The notes under the pieces: model-generated
What the model was told of the DNA's origin: nothing
What the model saw: only the letters and a program-made list of their open reading frames with translations
Databases searched by the model: none
Translations under genes and position numbers: made by a program
In this document: piece by piece, positions 44,241-56,535 of the stretch
Layout: every line of letters starts with the position of its first letter
Numbering within the stretch: the stretch's first letter is position 1
Source: Eunapius fragilis
Lineage: Eukaryota > Porifera > Demospongiae > Spongillida > Spongillidae
Length of the DNA: 64,000 nucleotides
NCBI GenBank assembly: GCA_963681505.1
Contig: OY811991.1
Location: forward strand, 1,680,574 to 1,744,573
Direction of reading: 5' to 3'

Positions 44241-47200
44241 TATATATATATACTTCTTTCTCCATTGCAGCAAATGTTTCATCTCCTTATTCTCCCCATC
44301 TTTATCCCTTTATTCCTCATGTCTTTTGATCATTGTACTCTGGTCCCCAGTCCCTTCCAAATGCCCCTTATATACTTGAGGAGGCCATCAACAACATCAC
44401 GGATGAATCATCTGCAGCTGTTAAGCTTCAGTTGCTGACAGCTACCATGAAGCTGTTCTTTAAGAGACCCCCTGAGTGCCAGGCCATATTAGGGAGACTC
44501 CTGGAGTATTCTATTGGTCAGTTTTTTTGGTACCGGCTCACACCCTTGTGTTCCCCCCATGGTACCCCCTCATACCCTCATGTGCCCCCATAGTACTCCC
44601 TCGCACCCTCATGTGTCCCCCACAGTACCCCCTCATACCCTCATGTGCCCCCATGGTACTCCCTCACACCCTCATGTGTCCCCCACAGTACCCCCTCATA
44701 CCCTCATGTGCCCCCATGGTACTCCCTCACACCCTCATGTGTCCCCCACAGTACCCCCTCACACCCACATGTGCCCCCATAGTACTCCCTCACACCCTCA
44801 TTGGCCCCCATGGTACCCCCTCACACCCACATGTGCCCCCACGGTACCCCCTCACACCCACATGTGCCCCCCACAGTACCCCCTCACACCCTCATTGGCC
44901 CCCATAGTACCCCCTCACACCCACATGTGCCCCCCACGGTACCCCCTCACACCCTCATTGGCCCCCACAGTACCCCCTCACACCCTCATTGGCCCCATGG
45001 TACCGATTATTCCACACCCTCCTGTCTCTTTATGGCTTTGCTCCTTCTTCCTCCCTTCTCTCTCCTCCTCCCTCCTCATCCTCCACCCCCAAACATGTCT
45101 ACTCAGATGAAGAAGGAGACATGGATGTCCACGACAGAGGAATGCTCTATTATCGACTCCTGAAGCATGATGTGGAGGAGGTGAGGACGTGTGCCTGTGC
45201 TGGGTACTCCCCTCATCCCCCTACCTATAGGCACGGCAGGTGGTCTGTGGGGAGGTGAAGACTGTGATGCAGGAGAACACTGTGATCCCACGGGTAAGTG
45301 GGTGTGACCGTCTAGTCGGTATGGGGGCGTGGTATCAGTGGTGGGTGGGGTTACTTGGGCGGGTGTGAGGAAAATTAGCATGGTGTGCACGTGTAGGTGA
45401 TACATGTACTTATCTCTGCACTCTGTATGTGTGGAGGTATAGATGTGTGTACTGTTATGTTCATCCCTCCTCCCCACTCTGCTCCCTCCTCCCCACTCCC
45501 TCTGCTCCCTCCTCTCCACTCCCTTCTCCCCACTCCCTCTACTCCCTCCTCCCCACTCCCTCTGCTCCCTCCTCCCCACTCCCTCTGCTCCCTCCCCCCC
45601 ACTCTCTCTGCTCCCTCCTCCCCACTCCCTCTGCTCCCTCCTCCCCACTCTCTCTGCTCCCTCCTCCCCACTCACTCCCTTAATAGCTGTCGCTTTTCCC
45701 GGAATTCAATACACTTGCTGTCATGTACAGCCGTCCTTGTAATGAGTTCATCCTGCAAGAGTGCCCCTATACCCTGGGGACTGGGGCCAAGGGGGGAGGG
45801 GCAGAGTCCAGCTTTGACGCAGCCCCACCAGCCCCTGCTGTGGCCAAACCTCCAGAGGGACTACCCACCCACTCGGGGATCACCACTGTGTATGCACACA
45901 GGTTTTACGAGAACGGAGTGATGGAGAACCTGCCAGTGAGTGTAAGGGGGTGGGAGTTAAGTGATGGAGAACTTGCTGGTTAGTGTGAGGGGTGATTTAG
46001 AACCTGCTGGTTAGTGTGAAGTGGGAGGGGGTGGGAGTTAAGTGATGGACAACCTGCCTGCTGGTTAGTGTGAGGTCACAAACATCATTGAGAACACACT
46101 GAGAATATGTCATCACACATACCATCACCCACACCATCACCCACACCATCACACACCATCACACATCCTGCATACCTCAGATTGATGCTGAGCGACCTCG
46201 CTATGGCAACCCTCCCTCTATTCTCCTAAACCCCACACCCACTCTGCCGGCACCAGAATTTGAGAAGATGTGGCTAGCAATGACAAAGTCGTAAGCAACC
46301 TGTGTGCATGTGTGTGTGTGTGGGAGATGTGCATGTGTTCTAATTGTGTGCATGTGTGTGTGTGTGGGAGATGTGCATGTGTTCTAATTGTGTGCATGTG
46401 TGTGTGGGAGATGTGCATGTGTGCTAATTGTGTGCATGTGTGTGTGTGTGGGAGATGTGCATGTGTGCTAATTGTGTGTGCGTGTGTGTGTGTGTGTGGG
46501 AGGTGTGCATGTGTGCTAATTGTGTGCGTGTGTGTGCATGCATATTTATTTTTGTGTTAATGTGTGTGTATGAATGTACATATGTGTTTGTGTAAGGTGC
46601 ATATCTACATATGGGACAGTGTCTAGCAAAATCACCCTTCTGGATAGTTTTTCAAGTTTTCAAATTTTTTTCATTTTCCATGAACTCCAAAGAACTTCTA
46701 TCAAATGGTCCTTACGCATTCTAAATTGGACTATCCGTCATAAAGTTATTAGGCATTGAATTTATAATTAGCCATACATTTCAATGCGAGCGTTACTTTC
46801 TTTTGCTTGTCCTGGTTAAAGTTTCATAAGGGTGATTTTGCTGGACACTGTCCCATATATATGTAACTGACAGAGGAACAAATGTTAGATTGGTTTTCAT
46901 CCTCCTTGTCTCTGTGCCACACCAACACCTGCCCACCTAAAGCCATGACGTCCAGGTACAACTGGAGAGCCTTCCTCACCCCAAAGACATGGAGAAGGTA
47001 CTGGCCAGCCGGTTTGTGTTCACCTTGGCATCCAGTCCTCCCGACCAACCCATGCTCAAGAGCTTCATCTACTCCCAGAATGTGAGTAGCCCCCCCGCAT
47101 GAGAGGTTACATGTCTCACACCTTTGTTGTCATGCCGATTGTAGGTGTCCACACTGCACTGGTTTCTTGCGGAGGTGACTATCATGGCTGCCAGCAGGGA

Positions 47201-47297
47201 GCTGACTCTGACCCTCAAGTGTGAAAATCCTAACCAGGGGGAGTCCTTCCTCAAACACTTCCTCGAGGTCCTGTTGGGAAACAACTGGCTTGCTTAG
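39422..47297 (+). CDS. AP4B1: AP-4 complex subunit beta-1
   Basis: Large subunit of the AP-4 adaptor, which sorts cargo at the trans-Golgi network without clathrin. Eighteen exons with GT-AG ends: 39422-39498, 39557-39680, 39944-40116, 40452-40582, 41066-41213, 42574-42667, 42779-42902, 43095-43221, 43334-43429, 43805-43974, 44044-44168, 44351-44516, 45107-45180, 45231-45293, 45687-45935, 46181-46290, 46943-47081, 47145-47297. They sum to 2343 bases, 780 codons plus stop, against about 740 residues in human. Trunk motifs include [42 protein letters not shown] and IPxAPY-like [11 protein letters not shown]; the C-terminus fits the beta appendage (EFEKMWLAM, ending [11 protein letters not shown]). 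[16 protein letters not shown] and the short appendage fit AP4B1 rather than AP-1/2/3 beta. Introns carry large repeats. Confidence 0.9.
40640..41056. repeat. polypyrimidine tract in intron 4
   Basis: About 420 bases nearly free of purines on the plus strand, made of ctctcctccccttcccctcc-like units, directly upstream of the exon 5 acceptor. Long ORFs on both strands are artefacts. Confidence 0.95.
41434..41582. repeat. possible small hAT-like MITE remnant in intron 5
   Basis: Left end CAGGAGCGGACG and right end, complemented, CAGTAGTGGATC are loosely similar; interior has G and C runs. Weak evidence. Confidence 0.3.
41583..42556. repeat. 19-bp minisatellite, about 51 units, intron 5
   Basis: Unit TGCACCATATGTACATGTA with variants CACTATATG and CACTGTATG. 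Because 19 is not divisible by 3 and no frame of the unit has a stop, all three plus frames and two minus frames stay open for about 1 kb, giving spurious ORFs of up to 397 residues. The array ends 17 bases before the exon 6 acceptor. Confidence 0.95.
44530..45000. repeat. 28-30-bp minisatellite, intron 12
   Basis: Repeats of accccctcacacccacatgt plus gcccccatagt variants, about 16 units, upstream of exon 13. Only one or two units are present in the broken duplicate (32880-32940). Confidence 0.9.
45470..45680. repeat. 23-bp polypyrimidine minisatellite, intron 14
   Basis: Same unit as 32935-33460, about 9 copies, ending at the exon 15 acceptor. Confidence 0.9.
46290..46540. repeat. GT-rich minisatellite, intron 16
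   Basis: About 30-bp units containing gggagatgtgcatgtgt and ctaattgtgtgcatgtg, five to six copies. Confidence 0.85.
46613..46854. mobile_element. MITE with GGGACAGTGTC termini, intron 16
   Basis: Inverted ends gggacagtgtctagcaaaat and its complement with one change, 242 bp apart, flanked by TAT/ATA. The inverted duplicate at 34239-34488 is the same insertion copied by duplication. Confidence 0.8.
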
Positions 47298-47721
47298 TGT
47301 GTTTCTTTATTAGGCATTCGTTGCTTTGTGTGTGTGTTGCCTATATACGTAGTACATAGAGTGTGCTCCAAATAGAGTTATTTGAATGATGAGCTTGTAC
47401 TAAACATGTATGGTATATATTCTTATTTTGTCCTGTGGGTCATGTCTTCAAGTGTGCATTACAACTGCTACCAAGTTGCCTACATGTAATCAAATGGTCC
47501 ATGTAATCTATATACTGTACTTGGCTGATAAAATGGCTCTGATGAGCCAGGCATGCCATATTTTCCTTTAGCGGTACCCCAGCAGAACACTTTACATATA
47601 ATATGGCAGCTAGCTCCATCAATAAGATAACATTGATTCAGCTGATGTCACCATAAGTATTATCAGTGGGGGAACACACCAACTCCTCTCAGCTAGATGT
47701 GGGCAAAAGGAGTAGTCCTGG

Positions 47722-47940
47722 GGGGATGATACGTGATGTAAGATGGGGGCTGATACGTGATGTAAGATGGAGGGCTGATACATGATGTAAGATGGGGGGG
47801 CTGATACGTGATGTAAGATGGGGGGCTGATACGTGATGTAAGATGGGGGGCTGATACGTGATGTAAGATCAAGGGGATGATACGAGATGTAAGATGAGGG
47901 GCTGATACATGATGTAAGATCTCGGGTGATGTAAGACTGA
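47722..47940. repeat. 25-bp minisatellite downstream of AP4B1
   Basis: Units of ctgatacgtgatgtaagatg plus a G run, about eight copies. It is absent (single unit) at the matching place in the other duplicate (35393-35415). Confidence 0.9.
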
Positions 47941-48289
47941 TCTGACGGAAATCAGCTATAACGTACCCTCAAACTCTTCAGTCACGTTTGTAGAGGCATG
48001 CTTTCAGCACAGATTTGAAATGTTTTCGTGTACCAGAATAACAATGCTATGAAGATATCAGCAGGAGACTAGTGTGCTGAATATCTGTGGAGGGCTGTGT
48101 ACGCTTTATGGAGGGAGGTTGTCCAATGCTGTTCCTAAGTCAGTTCAAAATTGGCAGGAGCTGGATTATCTGCTACCTGAAAACTATGGGAAACTATGAC
48201 AAATATTGTTGCCTTTCGTAACATTTAAATAATGCATATAGTCCAATAGAGGGAAGTGTCAGTAATTTCGCTAGAGAGGCCTATATTGT

Positions 48290-48440
48290 TAGGAGTTATA
48301 CAAAAAGCCTGGTGTTAGGAACAGTGTAGAATAAACTAGTTCGTGTAAAAAGAGCATTACAAGTATGCCCAGAAATTCTGCTATGGCTCTGCATTGGAAC
48401 AAGCATATGGAACCCTCTATGGAGTGTACACAATCTATTT
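48290..48440. other. small inverted block in the duplication end
   Basis: This block matches 35575-35710 in reverse orientation (for example acaaaaagcctggtgttagg against its complement). About 180 bases of unmatched sequence (48117-48290) lie beside it. Confidence 0.75.
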
Positions 48441-48713
48441 CATCTCTAAATCTGATCTGCTTGCCAAATCTACTGTTCAAAAATAAAATTCCACATGCAA
48501 AAAAGTTTGAATCAATTAATTAATACTGTGCTGCATAATTGGGACACCACGTACCTAAAATAAACAGTTATCTCCTTTTAATTGTCTTCAAGCAATGGCT
48601 TCTGTAACTGTTCAGTTGATCCATATACATGTCCCACATCCCTGTCAGGGTTATTTATGATGCTAGCAAATGGTTTTGATTCATTAGGGCTTGGCCAAAG
48701 CCTCAAAAGTTTT

Positions 48714-49640
48714 TTACATTGATGGGAAGTGTGGAATATAACCACCCTGCAGACATTTAGAAGAAATGGCTCCTGATGTGATGGTTAGCAGCAATGTTGC
48801 TGCCATTGCAGCCATGTTCATAATGAACAACATTTCCAGAAGCACATTGTACCTGCATAATTTGGATATCCTGGAGGAGTACCATCCCGCTATGATAATT
48901 ATTAATATCAGGGTAAATAGATAGACAGGGAACACAAACTGAAGCCAAGTTTTGACATAACTCTATTCCAACATCAAGGTTGAACCAGGCAATGGAGGTC
49001 GAGATAAATTTCACCAGCAGACTTCTTTCTTTTGCAAGAAAGAAGATGGTGTCATTTATCCTTAGGATCATTCCATTAATTGTTTCTGCAGACAGTGTGA
49101 GTGAGGTTGAGGACAAACAGCAATGCCACCAAGGCAAGTCCCATTTGGGCAAAAGGGATAACGAGAGAGAGGTAGTAATGAGAACACATCTTACATCGAG
49201 ATGTTCCAAATGTTATACTTAGACCTTGGCATTGACCACATAGGTCACCTGCTCTGTGGTAACTGCACAGGCTGTTGAAATCTGTTAGGTTGATAGTCTC
49301 TTCACTGGAACAATCATTCAGAGACTTCTAGAGCGTTTGCCTTGTGAGATGTAGCCAACCCACTGGTTGCCTGCTGCCCGTACTGTTTGGTTACTAGTGT
49401 AGCAAGTGAAACCATGACTGCATTGCAGATGCAAGAATTGACTGCCAAAACAAATTGTGGGGGACACAGAAATACTGTACCAAAATTTTGATGCTGTACA
49501 TGCACCTTGTTGGGGCATTTTGGATCAGCAAACTCTCAGCTGTTATGATCAGTGTTTGATTGAATGGATCTATAGTAATAGGATAATCTATGCAATCCTT
49601 GTCTGTATACAAAGGACGCAACTGACTTGCACAGTTGGAA
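48714..49640 (-). pseudogene. decayed membrane protein of the LCGQCQ family
   Basis: Minus-strand pieces in changing frames follow the order of a large invertebrate (sponge and cnidarian) membrane protein family: TLIITAESLLIQNAPTR, FTCYTSNQTVRAAGNQWVGY, INLTDFNSLC, RAGDLCGQCQGLSITFG, CSHYYLSLVIPFAQMGLALV (helix), INGMILRINDTIFF, WFNLDVGIELC, and WLQFVFPVYLFTLILIIIIA (helix) with SSRISKL. At least three frame changes (near 49320, 49100 and 48955) and a missing C-terminus mean it is not functional unless these are unrecognised introns. The family's biochemical role is unknown to me. Confidence 0.55.
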
Positions 49641-50877
49641 GTATATTGTACAGAACGACAACTGAAGGTGCAACACTATGGTTCTGCCCAACTGTAACAA
49701 AAGGCATGTCAATCACCTGACGAGAAGAGATGGTTGAGAGCAGGCACCCTCATCATATGGGAAAACCAGTATGGGATCAGATCAGATGAGAGGAATGTAA
49801 TTGCTGTTCCCATATTTGACAATGGCATCAAATACATTGCTACTGTTGCAATGAGTTTGAAAAGTATATGATAACATGCTACAATAATCCATAACACACA
49901 GCAATCAATGTCCTCTCCATACAATACACTACTACCTGCGTCCCTTGCGTGGTTAATTGTTCTCAAAGTATAGCAAACACTTTAATGCTGCTGCTGGAAG
50001 GATCGTCATAGCTATCTGCCACTTTGAAGAAGCAGACTGGAAGTGTCTTCCTGCAACCTTAAGGGACCAATGATATCCTTACATAGATAATGGTTGAGAA
50101 GGTTCAGATGGGATTTTCACATAGATGACTCCAGAAAGACTTCATTTCCTATAAATGGCACATTTCATGGGGATTCGTACACTAGGTGAATCCATAAATA
50201 CATACAGAGCACTGTTGTTTATAAACATCATAACATGGCTAAATGCTGCTGTGACAACAACTGAATTAAACGAAAACAAATATAGTGCTCCTCCAATACC
50301 ATAACTGGGGCAGAGGAAGTAGGAGTAGGAGGAGCACTATACAGCAGATCTCCCAAAATAGATCTTTCGTTCTTACATACATGCCGCATAGGCTGTCACG
50401 CGCAAATATATGTATACCAATATAGATTTTAGATCTGCATGCAATTATACCCTCCTTTTAAAGTTAAGCTACACAAAACACATATACCGGCATACATGTA
50501 CGTTAGTTCTACATGGCACGACGCTTGGACAATTACACGCTACTCGTGCCTTTATTTATTCGCCTTTATAAAATACTGAATCAATGCATGCATGCGTACA
50601 TGCGACATGAAATTGGATACGTGCATGCATGTATGAAATCGACTGCCGATTAACCTGCTAGCTGCTTTAGCTCATACAGCAATGATGATACTAACAGTGT
50701 CTTAGTATATGTAATAATCATTACATGTATTATATACTGGAATTGCATGATATAATTATACATGCATGCATGCACGTATATGATATGTATGTGCGCGTGC
50801 GTGTCACACTTATTGTCCAGACAATATGCATGGAAAGCGAAAAGTTCATTATGATTAAATATCTCAGCGAGTATAAA
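49641..50877. other. intergenic, no gene recognised
   Basis: May include upstream relics of the LCGQCQ pseudogene to about 49966. From about 50700 it is the 3' flank shared with receptor copy A (1415-1536). Confidence 0.45.
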
Positions 50878-51813
50878 TCAAGCTTGAGGGATCACCGTAT
50901 TTCGATTCTTGAAGTAGTTAATAACTTTGGAGAACACGGCCTTTCGAATCCCTCTGTGTGTCGTCATAAATAGAAGCAAGACGAAACAATACTCCATGTC
51001 AGACATGCTTATCGAGAGATAGGTGATAGGGGCACTGTTCAACACAACAGATATGTAGTACACAATAGCCAAAGGTATTTTGAATGCGAATATCAGGACC
51101 AGAGTAGCCATACTGACGAGGAGCACAGATCTAACTATTCTGTCAGCCTCTATCGTACTCTGTTTTACGATAAGGTAGGACCGTACAGAGAAGACCAAAA
51201 CCAACGTCATGGGACACATGACGATAATTGCAATCAAGGCTGCTGATTGATAAAGGTAGTTCCTTAACACAACTTCGTTCTCTTCGCACCAGGTTCCCCT
51301 GATTTTAGGCACAGCCCCTCCGTACGCACCAGCACCTGAAGCAATAATAAGAATAGACGCAATGGCAGTACTTACTGTTACGACGCCGAACGCAGCAAGG
51401 ACGAGTCTGGTCGTGATTTTTTTTTTGCCGTACTTGACCACGCAAAATTGTGTGCACGTGATCAACACTATTTGGCAAGCAATGAACATTCGCAAAAAAC
51501 ACGCAGCTCCTGTTCGAATAGCCCGAAAGGGGGATGAACAAGTTCCCAACAGAGGTAGATCTGTAATCATTGACATATCATGGAGTAGACCAAACACAAG
51601 TGACAGCATACTCGCCATGGTCACGGCACAGAACAAAGTTGTAACTGGATCTCTCATTTCTTTGTCGGCACGGATATGGTACAAGATAGTCGCTCCCAGC
51701 AATACAGTTGGCACAATGACAAACAACATATGGGCGACGGATATCGCTATGTAGGGAATCGGCGATGGTACTTGGTAAGAGAGATTGCACACATTTGCGG
51801 AGCAGTTATCCAT
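50878..51813 (-). CDS. seven-transmembrane GPCR-like receptor, copy C (311 aa)
   Basis: Intact ORF with the MDNC start at 51813; an in-frame extension to 51885 adds 24 residues not conserved in the other copies. It is closest to copy B (same KKK after helix 3, same RADKEMRDPVTTLF stretch). Shared flanks run from about 50700 to 51960. A run of eight or nine T/A at 51418-51426 encodes the lysines and is a likely hot spot for frameshift. Confidence 0.75.
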   Translation of the reverse strand: MDNCSANVCNLSYQVPSPIPYIAISVAHMLFVIVPTVLLGATILYHIRADKEMRDPVTTLFCAVTMASMLSLVFGLLHDMSMITDLPLLGTCSSPFRAIRTGAACFLRMFIACQIVLITCTQFCVVKYGKKKITTRLVLAAFGVVTVSTAIASILIIASGAGAYGGAVPKIRGTWCEENEVVLRNYLYQSAALIAIIVMCPMTLVLVFSVRSYLIVKQSTIEADRIVRSVLLVSMATLVLIFAFKIPLAIVYYISVVLNSAPITYLSISMSDMEYCFVLLLFMTTHRGIRKAVFSKVINYFKNRNTVIPQA

Positions 51814-51959
51814 GGTCTGTATGGAATATAATATCGTACTACTTATTTTAAAAAACATCTGTGCAGGCATCAGTGACACATGCATAGTCGATACTTGCGG
51901 TGAAGCTTTGTGTTATGGTGTGATATTTATTAGCACTATGCATATCGCGGAAGCATTTT

Positions 51960-52537
51960 TAGATGTCTGGACGACAACATGCACACCTGTCCGTGTGATA
52001 TGGAATAATAGAACACCGTGGGCGGGGTCATCTTGCTTTTTTTTTCAAATTGAATTTTAAACACATTTAGAATGTACAATAAATCGGTCTGATTATGATA
52101 TGTGTACTTTGTAAAATTATAGCATGAAGCATGATTTAACTAAAATCAAGACAAAAAAATATTTCTACAGCGCATAACATATCCAGAAATCGGCGGTCAT
52201 TTTGCTTTTTATTTCAAATTGAATTATAAACGACGTTAAAAAATGATAAAAATTGACCTCAATGTAAACTGTTATTTTCACTGCAATTAGAGAAAGCAAT
52301 GTTATGTGAAAATCAAGACAAAAATCTAATTACTACCGCATCTAATTATACAATTCAGCACATAACCACATTAATTCATCGTTTTATTGAATAACTTTCT
52401 GCAGTTACTAAACTATTTTCACATGATCACGTGATAGAATTACTGCGGGCGTAGAATTAGATTATTTTAATGAACCCTTGACCAGTTCCAACCAAGGCAT
52501 AGCTACTAGTGGTATAGAATTGAGCCGCGACTAGAGC
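51960..52537. other. intergenic, AT-rich, no gene recognised
   Basis: Two diverged direct copies of a sequence with cttttttttcaaattgaatt occur at about 52033 and 52201. Confidence 0.45.
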
Positions 52538-52747
52538 TATCGACCCTATCATCCCAGAGGAGGCTGAACCTAACTAGGCCCGGCTCGAACCAGGCATATG
52601 TATTCGAACCAGGCGTACTAAGAGTGCGTCCTCTGTGCAGAGTCTTTCAAAACGTATATAAAAGCACCAGTACGCCTGGTTAGAGGTTGCATGCCTGGTT
52701 CAAGCTCGGCCTAGTTAGGTCCAGCCTTTAGTGATGGTAGGGTCGCA
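52538..52747. mobile_element. MITE, imperfect inverted repeat about 210 bp
   Basis: Left tcgaccctatcat...ctgaacctaactaggcc is mirrored by ggcctagttaggtccagc...atggtagggtcg. aaccaggc words recur inside, and a TATATAAAAG box lies near the centre. Confidence 0.7.
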
Positions 52748-53548
52748 GTTCATTTTTATAACATATGCCCTGGTTCTGTACGCCTTTTGTATACTAGGGT
52801 CGAGGTGTAACTTAAGGATGTTACTAAGTGGGGAGGGGTGAGTTATCCGAAGTATAGCCTATCGTCCGTTTACCCGTTATTGCATGGCGCTGTCCAGGGG
52901 TGTATGATGTAATAAGGGGAGGGGTTACATGAAATAAGAATAAGGTTTTGGGGAGGGTGTAATTAGTATCTATGTCCAAGGGATTGACTTCACATGATGT
53001 CCTCAGTGCAGTTGAGTTGTACACTTTTTAACTGGAACAGCCCATTGATCCAACAGTTGACAAGGGTGGAGATGGAGAGGATGGAGAGACAAGGGTAGGT
53101 GTGAGGAAGAGATAATTGTGTGGACCAGGAGGAAAGTGGGGTAGAGGGAGAGAACTGAACAGGGTAGGGAGGGAAGGGAGGGGAAAAATTGCCTGGGAGG
53201 AAGTAGGGGTAAGAGAGACAATGGTAATGCGCCAAATCATAGTACCGTAATAATCATGGATCAACAATGACTACTGCATAGTATCAAGTCATTCATTACC
53301 TTGGATTTCTAGTTATGTGTAGAAATGGTGTCAGGAAAAGATTGCCATCATCTTGAAATGCATTTGATTTCATTTTATTTAAGTCAAGAGAGACCAGTGA
53401 ATAAAACAGTTGGTGGTGTTGTGTACCAAGGCAATGTACTACTCATGGCTTAGTGGATGTTATGGTAGACGAGGGGAGAGAGAGGGTAAGACCCAAACTA
53501 ACCAACTCACTACAATCATATAGCAGATAATATATCACCACATGTACA

Positions 53549-53552
<4 letters not shown>
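52748..53552. other. intergenic, no gene recognised
   Basis: Purine-rich stretch (53050-53220) gives open frames on minus without similarity. Confidence 0.45.
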
Positions 53553-54485
<933 letters not shown>

Positions 54486-54487
<2 letters not shown>

Positions 54488-54934
54488 GAGGGGAGGAGGA
54501 TGAACAGAGCATCACACATACATGTATGCCATCCATCCTATACAGCAATAGGTTAAAGAGGCTGGCAGGCCTACATTTAATTATTCATGCAGCATTCATC
54601 TAAAAAGAGAGAGGGCGTTTCAAATAGATTAGAGTTAACCATATACTAATATCGAGTTAGAATTATATCTACATGTAGGCCTGCGTGTAAATCGCTCTTC
54701 ACTTTCACGGAAAGTGACATATATGTATACATGGGACTGTAAAATTAGCCCCCAAAAATTTATGTATCAGGGCATGCCTATAAAATGATGAATAGAAACC
54801 TATTAGATATGGATATGAATTAGACTGAATTTAGACACAATGACTTCAGGCCTATTTATCTCCGCCCCACCCCCAAACTATAAAGTTATCTACGTCCCTT
54901 CAACCGCATGCACACACGCTGTATGCACACTTCT

Positions 54935-55008
<74 letters not shown>

Positions 55009-55381
55009 TATAGTGTTCTGGTTTTTAACGAACAATTAGTTTTTCACTATTGAATTCGTGGCATTCACCTTGTGTGTTCTGCCAGCAGCAAAGGGCTCCT
55101 GAATTGTTGAAGGAGTTAAAATTACTTATCACCTTATACTGATAAAAAGGTACTCTCCCACTTTCGTAATGGATGCATTTTCTCTCCATCTGATGCATTC
55201 AAATGTTCTCTACACATACATACGGGACGGCTTTATTTCCCATGAGCTCAATTTGAAATCAAAATTTTATACACAAGCATATATACACATACAAACATGT
55301 ACTCAGACATACTGATGTAAATAGATCATCGATGTACATACATATATACATACATAAATACATAGATACATACACACACAT

Positions 55382-55426
<45 letters not shown>

Positions 55427-55926
55427 TTACAATCACACGAACGCGCGCGCTCACGGGCGTTGTGCGAATGGCTATGAATCCTTCCTCTTTTTCCCTCTGC
55501 ATGCATAGTTTGAGTGCGTGTGCATGTGTGTGTGTGTGAGCGCGTGCACACACACACACACAAAGGTCAAGAACATAGAATTTTTATTTTTTACATGTTT
55601 GTTTATGGTGCTATTATTACTTCAAACGATCAATTGTATACACATGCACACACACATAATACATACATGTACACATATGTATATATACACATACGCATGT
55701 ACATGTAGAGACATACATAAAACACACACATACATACAAGTACACATGTGTACATAAAACACATACATGTGTACATAAAACATACACAAATACATACATG
55801 TACACACATACATAAAACATGCACACATACATGTACACATACACATAAAACACACACTGATACATACATTTTCACATATATACATGTACAAAAAACACAT
55901 ACATGTATGCACACATTTATATATAT
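54486..55926. other. no gene; CA/TA-rich microsatellites
   Basis: CA runs at 54941-55005, 55372-55422 and 55549-55562, and a degenerate ACATACA-rich tract at 55640-55910. ORFs here are products of the repeats. Confidence 0.7.
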
Positions 55927-56535
55927 GAGACAGTTTCCAACAAAATTGCCCCTCAAAATTCCCTTGTGTTTGAATAACTATAACTTCCGAACGGTTAAGG
56001 CTATTGACTTCTTATTCTCAACACTTCATAGTACACCATTTCTGTACGACCGGTGAAATACATTTTGGGGTATTGCAATGTGTGATACCCCACTAGGTTC
56101 AAACCCGCCAAATACCTTTCGGTTCTCCTGTAATCAAATCACTTTTAAAATTTGGTTTGTGGGTAGAGAGGTTCCTGTACCTATCACGGCAAGTTGTGTC
56201 CCGCTATATCAAGCGAGAAAATGTAAATGTAGGGACCTCTCTATTTGCAAACCGAATTTGAAGCGATTTGAATACTCCTACCGAAAGTTATGGTAGGTTT
56301 GAACCCGGTGGGGTATTGGACGTTGCAATACTGGCACAGAGCAAGTGCAAGGCCCCAAAATGTATTTTACCATTGATAAATGGTGTGGTATGAAGTGTTG
56401 AAAATAGGAAATCGATAGCATTAATCATTTGGAAGTTATAATGATTCAAACGCAAAGAATTTTTAAAACATTTTATACAGTCATTGTATAATATAATAAT
56501 TATATGTCATGGGCCGTTTTCATGGAAACTGTCCC
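55927..56535. mobile_element. MITE related to the GGGACAGT family, about 600 bp
   Basis: Left gagacagtttcca and right tggaaactgtccc form inverted ends flanked by TAT/ATA. The interior is itself partly palindromic (gaacccgccaaataccttt... against ...aggtttgaacccgg; taagcattaatg-like ends). Confidence 0.65.
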
